Assembly: GCA_035689115.1 (NCBI GenBank)
Contig: DASSMA010000076.1
Location: forward strand, 62,001-126,000
Reading direction: 5' to 3'
DNA: 64,000 nucleotides
Origin: JAHFUS01 sp035689115
GTDB lineage: Bacteria > Actinomycetota > Acidimicrobiia > Acidimicrobiales > GCA-2861595
Numbering within the stretch: the first letter of the stretch is position 1; every line of letters begins with the position of its first letter. The translations under genes were made by a program, and so were the position numbers. The notes under the pieces were generated by a model. It was not told the origin of the DNA and did no database searches. It was given only the letters and a program-made list of their open reading frames with translations. Below are positions 31,947-40,654 of this stretch, piece after piece.

Positions 31947-32015
31947 CTGGGGACGTCGGGCACACCGTCGGGCTCGGCGGTAATGTCGGCACCGGCTACG
32001 CACGGGGAGGATGCG

Positions 32016-32144
32016 ATGAGCGAGACCGGTGCCATGCGGGACGTGCCGCCCGACCAGGACATGCCGCCCGGCCCGATGAACGACCCGGAGATCATCACCG
32101 AGCAGGACGACATGCCTGCCGGCGGCATGGAGGAGGGCGAATGA
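32016..32144 (+). CDS. 42-residue acidic peptide, first gene of a three-gene unit
   Basis: Begins MSETGAMRDVPPDQDMPPG and ends GGMEEGE. The peptide has 13 acidic residues against one Arg, seven Met and seven Pro, no Lys and no Cys. GGGGAGG precedes the ATG with good spacing. Its TGA overlaps the ATG of the lectin-protease gene (ATGA), so the two are translationally coupled, which is the main evidence that it is real. Function unknown: a substrate, propeptide or regulator of the protease is possible but not shown. Confidence 0.6.
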   Translation: MSETGAMRDVPPDQDMPPGPMNDPEIITEQDDMPAGGMEEGE

Positions 32145-33412
32145 CCTGGAGCGGATGGGAGTCGCTGGGCGGCACCCTCAACTCGGGGCCGGCGGTGGCG
32201 TCATGGGCGCCGAACCGGCTCGACATCTTCGTCACCGGCACCGACAGCGCCCTGTGGCACAAGTGGTGGGACAACGGCTGGAGCGGGTGGGAGTCGCTGG
32301 GCGGCACGCTCACCTCCGACCCGGCGGCGGTCTCGTGGGGCCCCAACCGCATCGACATCTTCGTGCGGGGCACCGACTGCGCCCTGTGGCACAAGTGGTG
32401 GAACAACGGCTGGAGCAACTGGGAGTCCCTCGGGGGCGTCCTCACCTCGGGCCCGGCGGTGTGCTCGTGGGCGTCGGGCCGGCTCGACGTGTTCGTGCGG
32501 GGCACCGACAGCGCCCTGTGGCACAAGTGGTTCGACGGGAAGTGGAGCGGGTGGGAGTCGCTGGGCGGCACCCTGGAATCCGACCCGGCGGCCGTCTCGT
32601 GGTCGGACGGGCGCATCGACGTGTTCGTCACCGGCACCAACAGCGCCCTCTGGCACAAGTGGTTCGACAACGGCTGGAGCGGCTGGGAGAACCTCGGCGG
32701 GACGCTCACCTCCGGGCCGTCGGTTTCGTCGTGGTCGCCCAACCGCCTCGACGTGTTCGCCCGCGGCACCGACAGCGCCATGTGGCACAAGTGGTGGGAC
32801 AACGGCTGGAGCGGCTGGGAGTCGCTGGGCGGCGTCCTCACCTCCGACCCCGACGCCGCCTCGTGGGGCACGGCGCGGATCGACACCTTCGTGCGGGGCA
32901 CCGACAGCGCCCTCTGGCACAAGTGGTGGGCCGACCCCAGCGCCCGCCTCTCGTTCAACATGCAGCACCAGCAGCAGTCGAACTGGTGCTGGGCGGCGGT
33001 GTCCACCAGCGTCGCCCACTACTACGACGCCGCCTCCGGGTGGACGCAGTGCGCGGTGGCCAACGGCGAGCTCGGGCGCACCGACTGCTGCGGTGCCGGG
33101 GCGAGCGGGGCGTGCAACGTCTACGGCACCCTCGACACGTCGCTCACCCGTGTCGGGCATCTCGACCACATGGCCTCCGGCACCGCCACGTTCAGCCAGG
33201 TGACCTCCGAGATCACCGCCGGGCGGCCGGTGGGCGTGCGAACGGCCTGGTCGGGCGGCGGGGCCCATTTCCTGTGCATCATCGCCGACCTGCCCGGCAA
33301 CTTCTACGGCGTCGACGACTCCATCTACGGCAAGTCCGACGTGAGCGAGGCGACGTTCAAGACTGCGTACCAGGGCAGCGGCTCCTGGACCCACACCTAC
33401 TACACCCGCTGA
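32141..33412 (+). CDS. Six-repeat PLL-like lectin propeller fused to a C70/C39-like cysteine protease
   Basis: A 423-residue protein without signal peptide or membrane helix. Residues 3-266 are six 44-residue repeats of the form WSGWESLGG, LTS, PAVSSW, NRLDVFVRGTDSALWHKWW, as in fucose-binding PLL-type beta-propeller lectins. Residues 272-423 are a papain-like domain: QQQSNWCWAAVSTSVAHYYD with Cys283, paired cysteines RTDCCGAG and GACNVYG, GGGAHFLCII with His376, and FYGVDDSIYG with Asp392. This resembles AvrRpt2-type (C70) or C39-like peptidases. It starts within the stop of the 42-residue peptide gene and is followed 14 bases later by the third gene. Confidence 0.82.
   Translation: MTWSGWESLGGTLNSGPAVASWAPNRLDIFVTGTDSALWHKWWDNGWSGWESLGGTLTSDPAAVSWGPNRIDIFVRGTDCALWHKWWNNGWSNWESLGGVLTSGPAVCSWASGRLDVFVRGTDSALWHKWFDGKWSGWESLGGTLESDPAAVSWSDGRIDVFVTGTNSALWHKWFDNGWSGWENLGGTLTSGPSVSSWSPNRLDVFARGTDSAMWHKWWDNGWSGWESLGGVLTSDPDAASWGTARIDTFVRGTDSALWHKWWADPSARLSFNMQHQQQSNWCWAAVSTSVAHYYDAASGWTQCAVANGELGRTDCCGAGASGACNVYGTLDTSLTRVGHLDHMASGTATFSQVTSEITAGRPVGVRTAWSGGGAHFLCIIADLPGNFYGVDDSIYGKSDVSEATFKTAYQGSGSWTHTYYTR
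32147..32938 (+). repeat. Six tandem 132-base coding repeats (PLL-like blades)
   Basis: Each unit encodes 44 residues opening WSGWESLGG (variants WSNWESLGG, WSGWENLGG) and closing ALWHKWW or ALWHKWF. DNA identity between units is high, indicating recent duplication or selection for uniformity. Confidence 0.85.
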
Positions 33413-33426
33413 GAGGAGGCCCGCCC

Positions 33427-34020
33427 ATGCCCGTGACCCAGTCCACGCCGCCGTCCGAGGCGGAGGAGGCGGTACGCGCCGCCCTCGACCATTTCGCCGG
33501 CGTCCCCGAGACCAGGCTCCACGCCCTCGCCGGCACCCGGCCGGCCGAGCTGGCGCCAACCGTCCCCCACCCCGTCTACACCCTCGGCCTGTCCGACCTC
33601 ACGGCGGCCGGCGCCGGCCTGGGCACCACGCAGGCCACCGGCTGGCGGTACCTGCTGCGCCAGGACGACCAGGTCGTGGCCAGCGCCGAGACGGTGGCCG
33701 ACCAGGCCGGCCGGGCCCTGTTCTCCCACTTCAACTCGGGCCCCTTCGTGGCCTCCACCGCCGCCGCCCTGAGCACGGCGGAGGGCCTGGCCGAGACGCA
33801 GGAGGGCTCCTACGAGCTGCGCCTGCTGCACGTACCGGCGCTCTACGCCATGGCCCTCTGGCTGCACGGCGACGCCGGCGACCTGCTCATCCCCCTCGCC
33901 CCGGCGCCCGAGGGTATCGAGGCCAACCGGGCCTACCCCGCCGACGAGCTGCTCGGCGAGCTGGCCGAGCGGGGCCGCCAGATCCCGGCGCTGGCGCCCG
34001 ACGACACGAGGGGCGCCTGA
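33427..34020 (+). CDS. Hypothetical protein, third gene of the lectin-protease unit
   Basis: A 197-residue soluble protein beginning MPVTQSTPPSEAEEAVRAAL. No signal peptide. Recognisable blocks are PHPVYTLGLSDLTAAGAGLG, GWRYLLRQDDQVVASAETVAD, SYELRLLHVPALYAMALWLHGD and LLIPLAPAPEGIEANRAYPA. I recognise no named family. GAGAGGAGG precedes the ATG, 14 bases after the protease stop, so it belongs to the same transcript. It could be an accessory, immunity or substrate protein of the lectin-protease; that is inference from position. Confidence 0.78.
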   Translation: MPVTQSTPPSEAEEAVRAALDHFAGVPETRLHALAGTRPAELAPTVPHPVYTLGLSDLTAAGAGLGTTQATGWRYLLRQDDQVVASAETVADQAGRALFSHFNSGPFVASTAAALSTAEGLAETQEGSYELRLLHVPALYAMALWLHGDAGDLLIPLAPAPEGIEANRAYPADELLGELAERGRQIPALAPDDTRGA

Positions 34021-34037
34021 GGGGAGCGGGCACCAGG

Positions 34038-34082
34038 TCTGTGGACGCATTCGGTCGCAGAGCGAACGGAAACGTCCACAGA
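34038..34082. repeat. Hairpin family element A at a convergent gene junction
   Basis: Arms TCTGTGGACG and CGTCCACAGA (10 bases, perfect) with an imperfect inner stem (TTCGGTCGC region) and loop AGA. The 35-base core from GGAC to GTCC aligns without gaps to element B at 37518, and the design recurs in element C at 44252. It lies between the stop at 34020 (+) and the stop at 34228 (-). Confidence 0.7.
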
Positions 34083-34227
34083 AGGAAACCGCCTCGGCGA
34101 AACGGGAACCTGGCAGAAGGAGATCGATTCCACCTCGCCCCGCGGGAGGCGACAGGACAATCGGTGCGCGGCGGCACCGGGGTACTCATACCTGGAAGGA
34201 TGCGTGAGCGGAGGATGGCTTCCGCCC

Positions 34228-34545
34228 TCAGGCCCCCCGGGCGTCGGCCTCCTCGACCAGCCCGACCAACTCCGGGTCGGCGTCGACGGCGACGCACTCG
34301 CGCTGGAGCTCGGCCTCGACAACCGCGTCCTCGACAACCGTCCGCTTGCTCACGACGACCCGCTCTCGGACGACCAGGCGCTTCTCGACCACCAGCTGCT
34401 CCTCGAAGACCGGAATGGACACGGAGCCGTCCGGGAGCGTCTCCACCTGGCCACTGTCGCCGTGGGGAGCAGGGACGTGCTCCAGGCTGGCGTGCTCGAC
34501 GGCCCGCCCGACCGTCGCCGGGCTCTCCTGCGGCGTACCGCTCAT
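34228..34545 (-). CDS. DUF2382 (YsnF-like) stress protein
   Basis: A 105-residue protein beginning MSGTPQESPATVG. The core GSVSIPVFEEQLVVEKRLVV, then RERVVVSKRTVVEDAVVEAEL, is the DUF2382 pattern: pairs of charged strands alternating V-V with E, K and R. DUF2382 proteins (YsnF type) are linked to general stress in Bacillus and actinobacteria; biochemical role unknown. An AAGGTGGTG ribosome site lies before the ATG. It is directly downstream of the PRC-barrel/DUF2382 gene on the same strand, 74 bases away. Confidence 0.8.
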   Translation of the reverse strand: MSGTPQESPATVGRAVEHASLEHVPAPHGDSGQVETLPDGSVSIPVFEEQLVVEKRLVVRERVVVSKRTVVEDAVVEAELQRECVAVDADPELVGLVEEADARGA

Positions 34546-34619
34546 ACGATCACCACCTTCGTCCCCGGGCCGCCCGGGGGGAGCCGCGCCGCGACTCCCA
34601 CCGGGACGGCCAGACCATG

Positions 34620-35351
34620 TCAGCTGCGGACGTCGCCCTCGATTTCGATGCGTTCCTTGCGCAGGTTCTCGGCGACGGTCTCCTCGTCCATTCGCACGTC
34701 CTTGGCGAGGCGCACCCGCTCCTTGGGCACGGCCTGCTTGCTGGCGACGACCTCGTCCTCGTAGAGGGTCACCTCGTGCTCCTCCTCGGAGATAGCGGGC
34801 CCGTCCATGGCCTTGCCCACGTTCCCCTCGGTGATCGGCTCGCGCTCGATGCGGACCTCCTCGCGGGTGACCGGCACCTTCCGCTGCACCCGCTCCGTCT
34901 CGACCCACTTGCGCAGCCGGACCCGGCCCTTCTCGCGCGTGGTGGTGCCGACACGCAGTTCCTCCTCGGAACGGGTCATGGCGTCGTCGGTCGTCGGGCC
35001 GCTTGTGTCGTGGCCCTGGCTGCGGTCGCGGCCGTAGAGGCTCTCGTAATAGCGGTACAGCTCCGCCTCCTCCTCGGGCCCGATCTGCCCGTCGGCGTCG
35101 GCCTGCGGCGCGTCCTTCACCTGCTTCTTGGAAACGGGCACCTGGAGGTACTCGCCGGCAGCGGTCGCGCCGTCGAGGGGCACGAACCGGATGCGCGTCC
35201 CCAGCCGACCCGTGTTCACGGCGATCCAGGCGGCGTCACCCGTCCGGTCGTCCAGGTAGACGGCGTCGATCGTCCCGATCTCGTCGCCCTCGTTGTCGAT
35301 GACGGTGCGCTCGATCCACTCGGCCATCGGATAGGTCTGGGTCGTCGTCAC
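34620..35351 (-). CDS. PRC-barrel plus DUF2382 protein
   Basis: A 243-residue soluble protein. Residues 10-75 are a PRC-barrel domain (AEWIERTVIDNEGDEIGTID, VYLDDRTGDAAWIAV, RFVPLDGA). After a linker with YESLYGRDRSQGHD, residues 125-243 are a DUF2382 domain (EEELRVGTTTREKGRVRLRK, VPVTREEVRIEREP, VTLYEDEVVASKQAVPKERV). This two-domain architecture is common in actinobacteria and usually found with other stress genes. GTG 35349-35351 has GAGAGGAG upstream. It forms a pair with the shorter DUF2382 protein downstream. Confidence 0.88.
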   Translation of the reverse strand: MTTTQTYPMAEWIERTVIDNEGDEIGTIDAVYLDDRTGDAAWIAVNTGRLGTRIRFVPLDGATAAGEYLQVPVSKKQVKDAPQADADGQIGPEEEAELYRYYESLYGRDRSQGHDTSGPTTDDAMTRSEEELRVGTTTREKGRVRLRKWVETERVQRKVPVTREEVRIEREPITEGNVGKAMDGPAISEEEHEVTLYEDEVVASKQAVPKERVRLAKDVRMDEETVAENLRKERIEIEGDVRS

Positions 35352-35876
35352 GATGCAGCTCCTCTCTGTGCGTCCGGCTGGTGTCGGGGCGCGCTCGAGC
35401 GCCCTTGGATGAATCCGGATGGCGCCGCTTTCGACCGTCCCACGCCCTGCTGCCGCTCGGGGGAACCGGAAAAGAACGCCAGAGAACCACCTACCCGCAG
35501 GTCGGGGGTGCGTAACGCACGCAGTGGGTGAAGGCCGGCGGCCGGCGCCACCCGCGTCGGTGCTCCTGGGCTGCCTGCGTCGCCGGCGGGCGCCGGGCGT
35601 CGAGCGTCACCACGCCGACCGAGGCGTGCCCAGCCGCGGCCACCACCCGCTGACTTCTGGTCTTCGCAAGCACGGTGATGGGATAGGCCCTCGAGAACCG
35701 CGTGGAGCGCCTCGAGCCACTTGGCTCTCGACCGGATCGTCGTCCTTGTCACTGCTCGTCGTCGAGAACCGAGAAAGGTCGCATGGGACGGTATTGACAC
35801 TGGCACGCGCTCGCGCCGATCATCGCGGCACCGCGCGGTGGGGACCGCGGCGGAAGACGACTCTGGGGGTCGCACC
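35352..35876. other. 525-base intergenic region
   Basis: No convincing gene. It separates the divergent PRC-barrel (-) and GGND-repeat (+) genes. It holds a GGGCGC/GCGCCC inverted repeat near 35389-35406 close to the minus start and a good promoter candidate near 35794-35823. Open frames here are Arg/Pro-rich and lack ribosome sites. Confidence 0.5.
35794..35823 (+). promoter_or_regulatory. Sigma-70-like promoter for the GGND-repeat protein
   Basis: A perfect TTGACA at 35794-35799, an 18-base spacer and GATCAT at 35818-35823 (four of six matches to TATAAT), about 55 bases before the GTG start. TTGACA is rare in DNA this GC-rich. Confidence 0.45.
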
Positions 35877-37421
35877 GTGCTCACGTTCATGACGCGCGCC
35901 GCCACTCGGCGCACCGAGGGAAACGGCCGTCGGGCTCGGCGCCTTCGCTGGCAGCTGGCCGTCGCCACCGCGGCGGCGGCGCTGGTCTTCACCGCCTTGC
36001 CGGGAGCCAGCGCCGGCGTGCTGAGCGACAGCCTGCCCGGCCTGCCCGCCGACGTGGCCGCCGCATTGGCGCCGGCCGACGCCCTCCTGGAGCCGCCGGT
36101 GGGGGCGCCGACCCTGCCGGCCAACCCGACCAGCGCCCTCGTCGACGCCCTGAAGGGGCTGGCGTCCGACATGGGGACACCCCGCGACCCGGCCGGGGCG
36201 GTGCTGAAGGCCGCCCTCTCCCCCGAGACGGCCGGGTACCTGGCCCTGGTCGCCACCGACGTCCTCGCCTGCGAGCGCATCACCAAAGCCCACTACGCAG
36301 CCATCCCGCCGTCCGTGCTGGCCAACGCCGCCCGCGAGTACGGCAAGGGTCTCAACCCGTCCGACTTCAACGACATCAGAAGCTGCGCCCTGAAGCTCCG
36401 GAAGTCGGTCTACGACCTGGAGAGTGTCCTGGCCCGCACCGTCCTGCCGCTTACGGCCGACATCGACCTGTGGCCGGTACTGCGGCTTTCGCGGGGCACG
36501 GTGAACAACGTGTACCTGAACGACTACGCCATCACCATCGACACCGGGGGCGACGACACCTACGTCAACAACGCCGGCGGCAACATGATCGACCTCAACT
36601 TCGGGCCCGCCGGCCAGCCCGGCCTCAAGGGCGAGGGCCCGGCCAAGGGCTGCCAGGGTGCCATCCCGGCCCTCCTGGCCGCGGACTGCACGCCTGTCGC
36701 CGGCGTGCTGCTCGACATGGGTGGCAACGACCGGTACGGCGTCAAGCAGACGCCCGACGTCGACAAGGTCTGCACCGCCGACCCGGTGATCCGGCGCATG
36801 GTCACCAACGGCGCCGGCTTCCTCGGCGCCAGCATCCTGGTGGACCGCGGCGGCAACGACGTCTACAGCGGCAAGACGGGAGCCAACGGCGCTGGCCACG
36901 TCTTCGGCGTCGGGATGCTGTTCGACGAGGGCGGCAACGACACCTACCTGGCGGTGCGCAACAGCACCGGCTTCGCCCTCGTGGGTGGCATCGGCGTCTT
37001 CCGCGATTTCGGCGGCGACGATGTCTACGACTACTACATGCCGGCGCCCCTCGACCCCAACGCCCCGAACCAGACCAACGGGGCCGGCGGCGTGATCGAC
37101 GACGAGGGCGTCTGCGACAACCTGCCCCGCTACGACGTGGGCGGCGCCAACGTGGCCGGCGTCGGGGTGGCGGTGGACGACGCTGGCAACGACCGGTACC
37201 GGGGCGGCTTCACTCCGGACTTCCTCGCCCCGGCGCCGGCGCCCGGGCGGGGCGGCAGCCTGGGCTTCGGCAACAACCAGGGCACCGGCGTGCTGCTCGA
37301 CCGGGCCGGTGCCGACTCCTACACCATCGTGGGCGACCAGGGCTCACCGACCCGGGGCAACGGGGTCACCATCCCTCCCAACTCGGAGAGCACGGGGACG
37401 GGCGCCTTCCGGTACGCATGA
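35877..37421 (+). CDS. Secreted protein with dispersed GGND-Y motifs
   Basis: About 514 residues. The signal peptide has a basic start (TRAATRR, GRRARRLRW) and a hydrophobic core ending LPGASAGV near residue 47. An Ala/Leu/Pro-rich helical region runs to about residue 200. The rest carries seven copies of an aspartate-rich motif: DTGGDDTYVNN, DMGGNDRYG, DRGGNDVYSG, DEGGNDTYL, DFGGDDVYDYY, DDAGNDRYRGG and DRAGADSYT, spaced roughly 25-70 residues. They resemble widely spaced RTX-like calcium turns. No catalytic domain is seen. GTG 35877 with GGGGG upstream was preferred over ATG 35889. Confidence 0.78.
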   Translation: MLTFMTRAATRRTEGNGRRARRLRWQLAVATAAAALVFTALPGASAGVLSDSLPGLPADVAAALAPADALLEPPVGAPTLPANPTSALVDALKGLASDMGTPRDPAGAVLKAALSPETAGYLALVATDVLACERITKAHYAAIPPSVLANAAREYGKGLNPSDFNDIRSCALKLRKSVYDLESVLARTVLPLTADIDLWPVLRLSRGTVNNVYLNDYAITIDTGGDDTYVNNAGGNMIDLNFGPAGQPGLKGEGPAKGCQGAIPALLAADCTPVAGVLLDMGGNDRYGVKQTPDVDKVCTADPVIRRMVTNGAGFLGASILVDRGGNDVYSGKTGANGAGHVFGVGMLFDEGGNDTYLAVRNSTGFALVGGIGVFRDFGGDDVYDYYMPAPLDPNAPNQTNGAGGVIDDEGVCDNLPRYDVGGANVAGVGVAVDDAGNDRYRGGFTPDFLAPAPAPGRGGSLGFGNNQGTGVLLDRAGADSYTIVGDQGSPTRGNGVTIPPNSESTGTGAFRYA

Positions 37422-37517
37422 GCGGCCAGCGCCGCTCATGCGCTGGCTCTTGGATGCACCCGGGTGCGACCACGCGGTCGGGGCTGCGGATGACCGGAGA
37501 GCACGTGGGCGCCGAAG

Positions 37518-37562
37518 TCTCGGGACACGTTCGATCGCATGGCGATCGAAAACGTCCCGAGA
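37518..37562. repeat. Hairpin family element B at a convergent gene junction
   Basis: Outer arms TCTCGGGAC and GTCCCGAGA, inner arms TTCGATCGC and GCGATCGAA, all perfect, loop ATG. The core matches element A base for base over most of 35 positions. It is between the stop at 37421 (+) and the stop at 37639 (-). Confidence 0.75.
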
Positions 37563-37638
37563 GTCGCCGTGCCTCCCGTGCGCACCCACTGCCGGCTACC
37601 GGCGAACCGCATAGCCTGCGCCCGGCAGGTCCGCCGCG

Positions 37639-40527
37639 CTACGGGTGCTGGACGGCCACGCCGACGATGGGGACCGACAGCCCGAGGGAGGCGGTGGAGC
37701 CGAGGAAGGGGGCGTCGCCGAAGGCGAACATGCCGCCGTCTGAGGCCACCAGCCAGTAGCCGCCGCCCGACGGGGTGGCGGCGGCGGTGACGATCGGCTG
37801 GTTGAGCCGGATGCTGCCGGTGGATCCGAAGAAAGGGGCGTCGCCGAAGGCGAAGATGCCGCCGTCGGAGGCGACCAGCCAATAGCCGTTGCCGGAGGGC
37901 GTGGCGGCTGCGGTGACGACCGGCTGGTTGAGGTGGATGGCGCCGGTGGAGCCGAAGAAGCGGGCGTCGCCGAAGGCGAAGATGCCGCCGTCGGAGGCGA
38001 CCAGCCAATAGCCGTTGCCGGAGGGCGTGGCGGCCATGGCCACGATCGGGCGGTTCAGCTTCATGGCGCCGGTGGACCCCGAGAACCGGGCGTCGCCGAA
38101 GGCGAAGATGCCGCCGTCGGCGGCCACCAGCCAGTAGCCGCCGCCCGAGGGTGTGGCCACCATGGCGACGATGGGCTGGTTGAGGCGGATCGAGCCGGTG
38201 GAACCGAAGAAGCGGGCGTCGCCGAAGGCGAAGATGCCGCCGTCGCGGGCCGCCAGCCAGTACCCGTTGCCCGACGGCGTGGCGGCGGTGGCCACGATGG
38301 GCTGGTTGAGGCCGCCGCTGCCGGCCGAGCCGAGGAAGGGGGCGTCGCCGAAGGCGTACACGCTCCCGCCCGCCCCGGCCAGCCAGTAGCCGCGCCGGCT
38401 GGTGCCGCCGGTGCCCGACGACGCCGGCCGCACCGTGAGGACGAAGTTCTGGCGCACCGTCACCAGCCCGCTGAGCAGCGAGAACACCAGCGGCCAGCTG
38501 CCGGCCGAGCCGGCCGCCGGCGTGCCGGAGAGGACGCCGGTCAGGGGGTTGAACGAGACGCCGGCGGGCAGCGAACCGGTGGCCAGCGCCAGCACCGGCG
38601 CCACCGGGCCGGCACCGGCGACGGTGAAGCTGCCCGGCACACCCTCGGTGAACACCGCCTGGGCGGCCGACGTGAAGGCGGCGCCGGCCGCCACCCTCGT
38701 CAGGGTGCCCACTGCGTTCACCAGGCCGGCGCCCACCGCGGTGGCCGGCACCGAGCCGACGGCGGCGGCGGTGGCGCTCAGCGAGGAGAGCAGGTCGACG
38801 GGAGCCAGCCCACCCTTGAGGCTGAGGGCCAGGGCAGCGACGGCGGCGGCGTGGGGCGCGGCGTCGGAGGTGCCGCAGAAGCGGTGCGGCGTGCCCGACC
38901 CCGGGTAGAAGAACGAGTTGCGCACGCAGTCGGTGGCGGCCACGTCGGGCTTGGCCAGCACCTGGGCCGACGCCAGCGCCGTCGTGGCCGGCACCGGGTC
39001 GAACAGCAGCGTCACCGGCCCCCGCGACGAGTACGGCTCGACGGCGGTGGCGTCCCAGTACGGCACGGCGCCCACGGACACGGCACCGGACGTCCCGCTG
39101 TGGCCGTAGACGGTCGGGCCGAAGACGTCGGTCGCCGTGGTGGTGGAGTACTCGACGCTCTGCGGGGCGTCACCCATCTGGATCCACCTGAACCGCACGC
39201 CCGGGCCGGCGTAGCGGGCGACCACCACGTCGACCGCCTTGGCGCCGCCAGTGGTGTTGGTCCACGTGGCCGCCTCGTACGCCTGCTGGGTGCCGGTGAG
39301 GCCGTTGTTCTCGTTCACCGACTGGTCGAGCACCGCGCCGTTGGAGGCGTCGACGAGGAACAGGTCGTAGTCGGTGGTGACGTTGCCGCGGGGCTGGGCC
39401 CACTGCAGGTCGAGGCTGAGGGTGCGCCCGTTGGGCACGACCATCTGCGAGCGCACGTCGGTGCCGGCGCCGTCGAACCCGTGGCAGTCGAGGTACGGGT
39501 ACGGCAGCGTGGGGCAGGCGGCGCCCCGGTACGAGAGCGCCTCGTAGGAGCCCACGTCCCTGCCGCCCACGATCATGTTGTTGTTGCCGGCGGCGCTGAA
39601 GAACGCCACCCCCGCCGCCTTGGCGTTGTTCACGGCGACGGCGACGGGGCCGTCCTGGTAGAAGGGCTCGTTGTAGTAGCCGACGTCGTCGACGATCACC
39701 TTGGCCCCGGCGTTCACCAGGGCGGTGATGTTGGAGGCGAAGGACGTCTCGCTGATGTAGGCGGTGGCGAAGGCGATCCGGGCGCCCGGGGCCAGGTCGT
39801 GCACCGTCTGGGCCATGGCGCGGCCTTCGTCGTAGACGCCGGTGCCGACCGAGTCGTTGACCTTGTTGACCGCGTCGAGGTGCCCGCAGGGATTGGCCGG
39901 GCCGGGCAGGTCGCCGGCCGCCACGTCGGCGGCCGCGTTGGTGGCCGCCCCCGCCGGCGAGCGGTCGAAGGAGTCGGAGAGGATGCCCACGGTCACCCCG
40001 CTGCCGTCCACGCCGAAGGCGGCCCGGGCCTGGTCGGCGGCCAGCAGGGCGTCGCCCTCCGACACCACCGGGCTGCACGTGGCCCGCTGGACGGGCGTCA
40101 CCACGTCCCGCACGTTGCGCACACCAGGCACCCGGGAAAGGCCGTCGAGGGCGGCGTCGGGCACGGACGCGGTCACGGTGTGGAGAGCGGGCTCGCTCAC
40201 CGCCAGCACCGTGGCGCCGGCGGTCTCCATGCGAGCCTCGACGCCGGCGAAGGCCCAGGGCTCGACGTCCACGTCCACCACGACCTTGCCGTTCACCGAG
40301 CGGCGCAGTCCGCCGGGCGTGTTGTCGGCCGGGCCCCCGGCGGCGCGCGAGCGGGCTCCCCCGCCGGCGAGGGCGGCCAGGCGGGCCGAGAGCCGGCCGG
40401 TGGCGGGCTTGCCCGGTACGCCCCCTGCCGCCGCCCCGGCCGGCCCGCCGGCGGCGGCCAGGGTGGCGGCCACGACGGCCACCCCCAGCGCGGCGGCCAC
40501 GGAGCGACGGAGGCGGAGGGCGGGCAT
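37639..40527 (-). CDS. Exported atypical subtilisin with six C-terminal 42-residue repeats
   Basis: About 962 residues. Signal peptide (MPALRLRRSVAAALGVAVV to GPAGAAAG). A peptidase S8 domain of the divergent type follows: Asp in VGILSDSFDRSP, His in DEGRAMAQTVHDLAPGARI, Ser in CGTSDAAPHAAAVAAL. Then a putative Ig (He_PIG) domain, LPAGVSFNPLTGVLSGTPA. The last 252 residues are six repeats such as GNGYWLVASDGGIFAFGDAR, FFGSTGAIHLNQPVV. The repeat block is also found on the proteins at 51027, 53075 and 55024. Probably extracellular or wall-associated. The ribosome site is weak; an upstream in-frame GTG six codons earlier is possible. Confidence 0.88.
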   Translation of the reverse strand: MPALRLRRSVAAALGVAVVAATLAAAGGPAGAAAGGVPGKPATGRLSARLAALAGGGARSRAAGGPADNTPGGLRRSVNGKVVVDVDVEPWAFAGVEARMETAGATVLAVSEPALHTVTASVPDAALDGLSRVPGVRNVRDVVTPVQRATCSPVVSEGDALLAADQARAAFGVDGSGVTVGILSDSFDRSPAGAATNAAADVAAGDLPGPANPCGHLDAVNKVNDSVGTGVYDEGRAMAQTVHDLAPGARIAFATAYISETSFASNITALVNAGAKVIVDDVGYYNEPFYQDGPVAVAVNNAKAAGVAFFSAAGNNNMIVGGRDVGSYEALSYRGAACPTLPYPYLDCHGFDGAGTDVRSQMVVPNGRTLSLDLQWAQPRGNVTTDYDLFLVDASNGAVLDQSVNENNGLTGTQQAYEAATWTNTTGGAKAVDVVVARYAGPGVRFRWIQMGDAPQSVEYSTTTATDVFGPTVYGHSGTSGAVSVGAVPYWDATAVEPYSSRGPVTLLFDPVPATTALASAQVLAKPDVAATDCVRNSFFYPGSGTPHRFCGTSDAAPHAAAVAALALSLKGGLAPVDLLSSLSATAAAVGSVPATAVGAGLVNAVGTLTRVAAGAAFTSAAQAVFTEGVPGSFTVAGAGPVAPVLALATGSLPAGVSFNPLTGVLSGTPAAGSAGSWPLVFSLLSGLVTVRQNFVLTVRPASSGTGGTSRRGYWLAGAGGSVYAFGDAPFLGSAGSGGLNQPIVATAATPSGNGYWLAARDGGIFAFGDARFFGSTGSIRLNQPIVAMVATPSGGGYWLVAADGGIFAFGDARFSGSTGAMKLNRPIVAMAATPSGNGYWLVASDGGIFAFGDARFFGSTGAIHLNQPVVTAAATPSGNGYWLVASDGGIFAFGDAPFFGSTGSIRLNQPIVTAAATPSGGGYWLVASDGGMFAFGDAPFLGSTASLGLSVPIVGVAVQHP
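37642..38397 (-). repeat. Six tandem 126-base coding repeats
   Basis: Six 42-residue units encode the C-terminus of the exported subtilisin. Consensus: G-x-GYWLVASDGGIFAFGDA, two to four residues, GSTG, LNQPIV, ATPS. The first and last units are most divergent. Confidence 0.9.
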
Positions 40528-40654
40528 GGCAGGGGTCCGGTTCACGACCGCGCCGAGAGGCGAGGTCGGATGGAACGTCGGCACGCCGGCGCACCCGCTG
40601 GAGGCCGGAAATTCGGTTCGGCCCGCAGACCACCGGCGATACCGTCGGACCCCC

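Noticed and set aside
32141..33412. Toxin of a polymorphic toxin or Tc-toxin system
   Set aside because: PLL-like lectins occur near insecticidal toxins, but no secretion, VgrG, RHS or immunity gene is adjacent and there is no export signal. I leave the function open.
37642..38397. Regular 126-base repeats that could suggest a CRISPR array or satellite
   Set aside because: The repeats are in frame, encode a conserved 42-residue unit and have no spacers. They are protein repeats.
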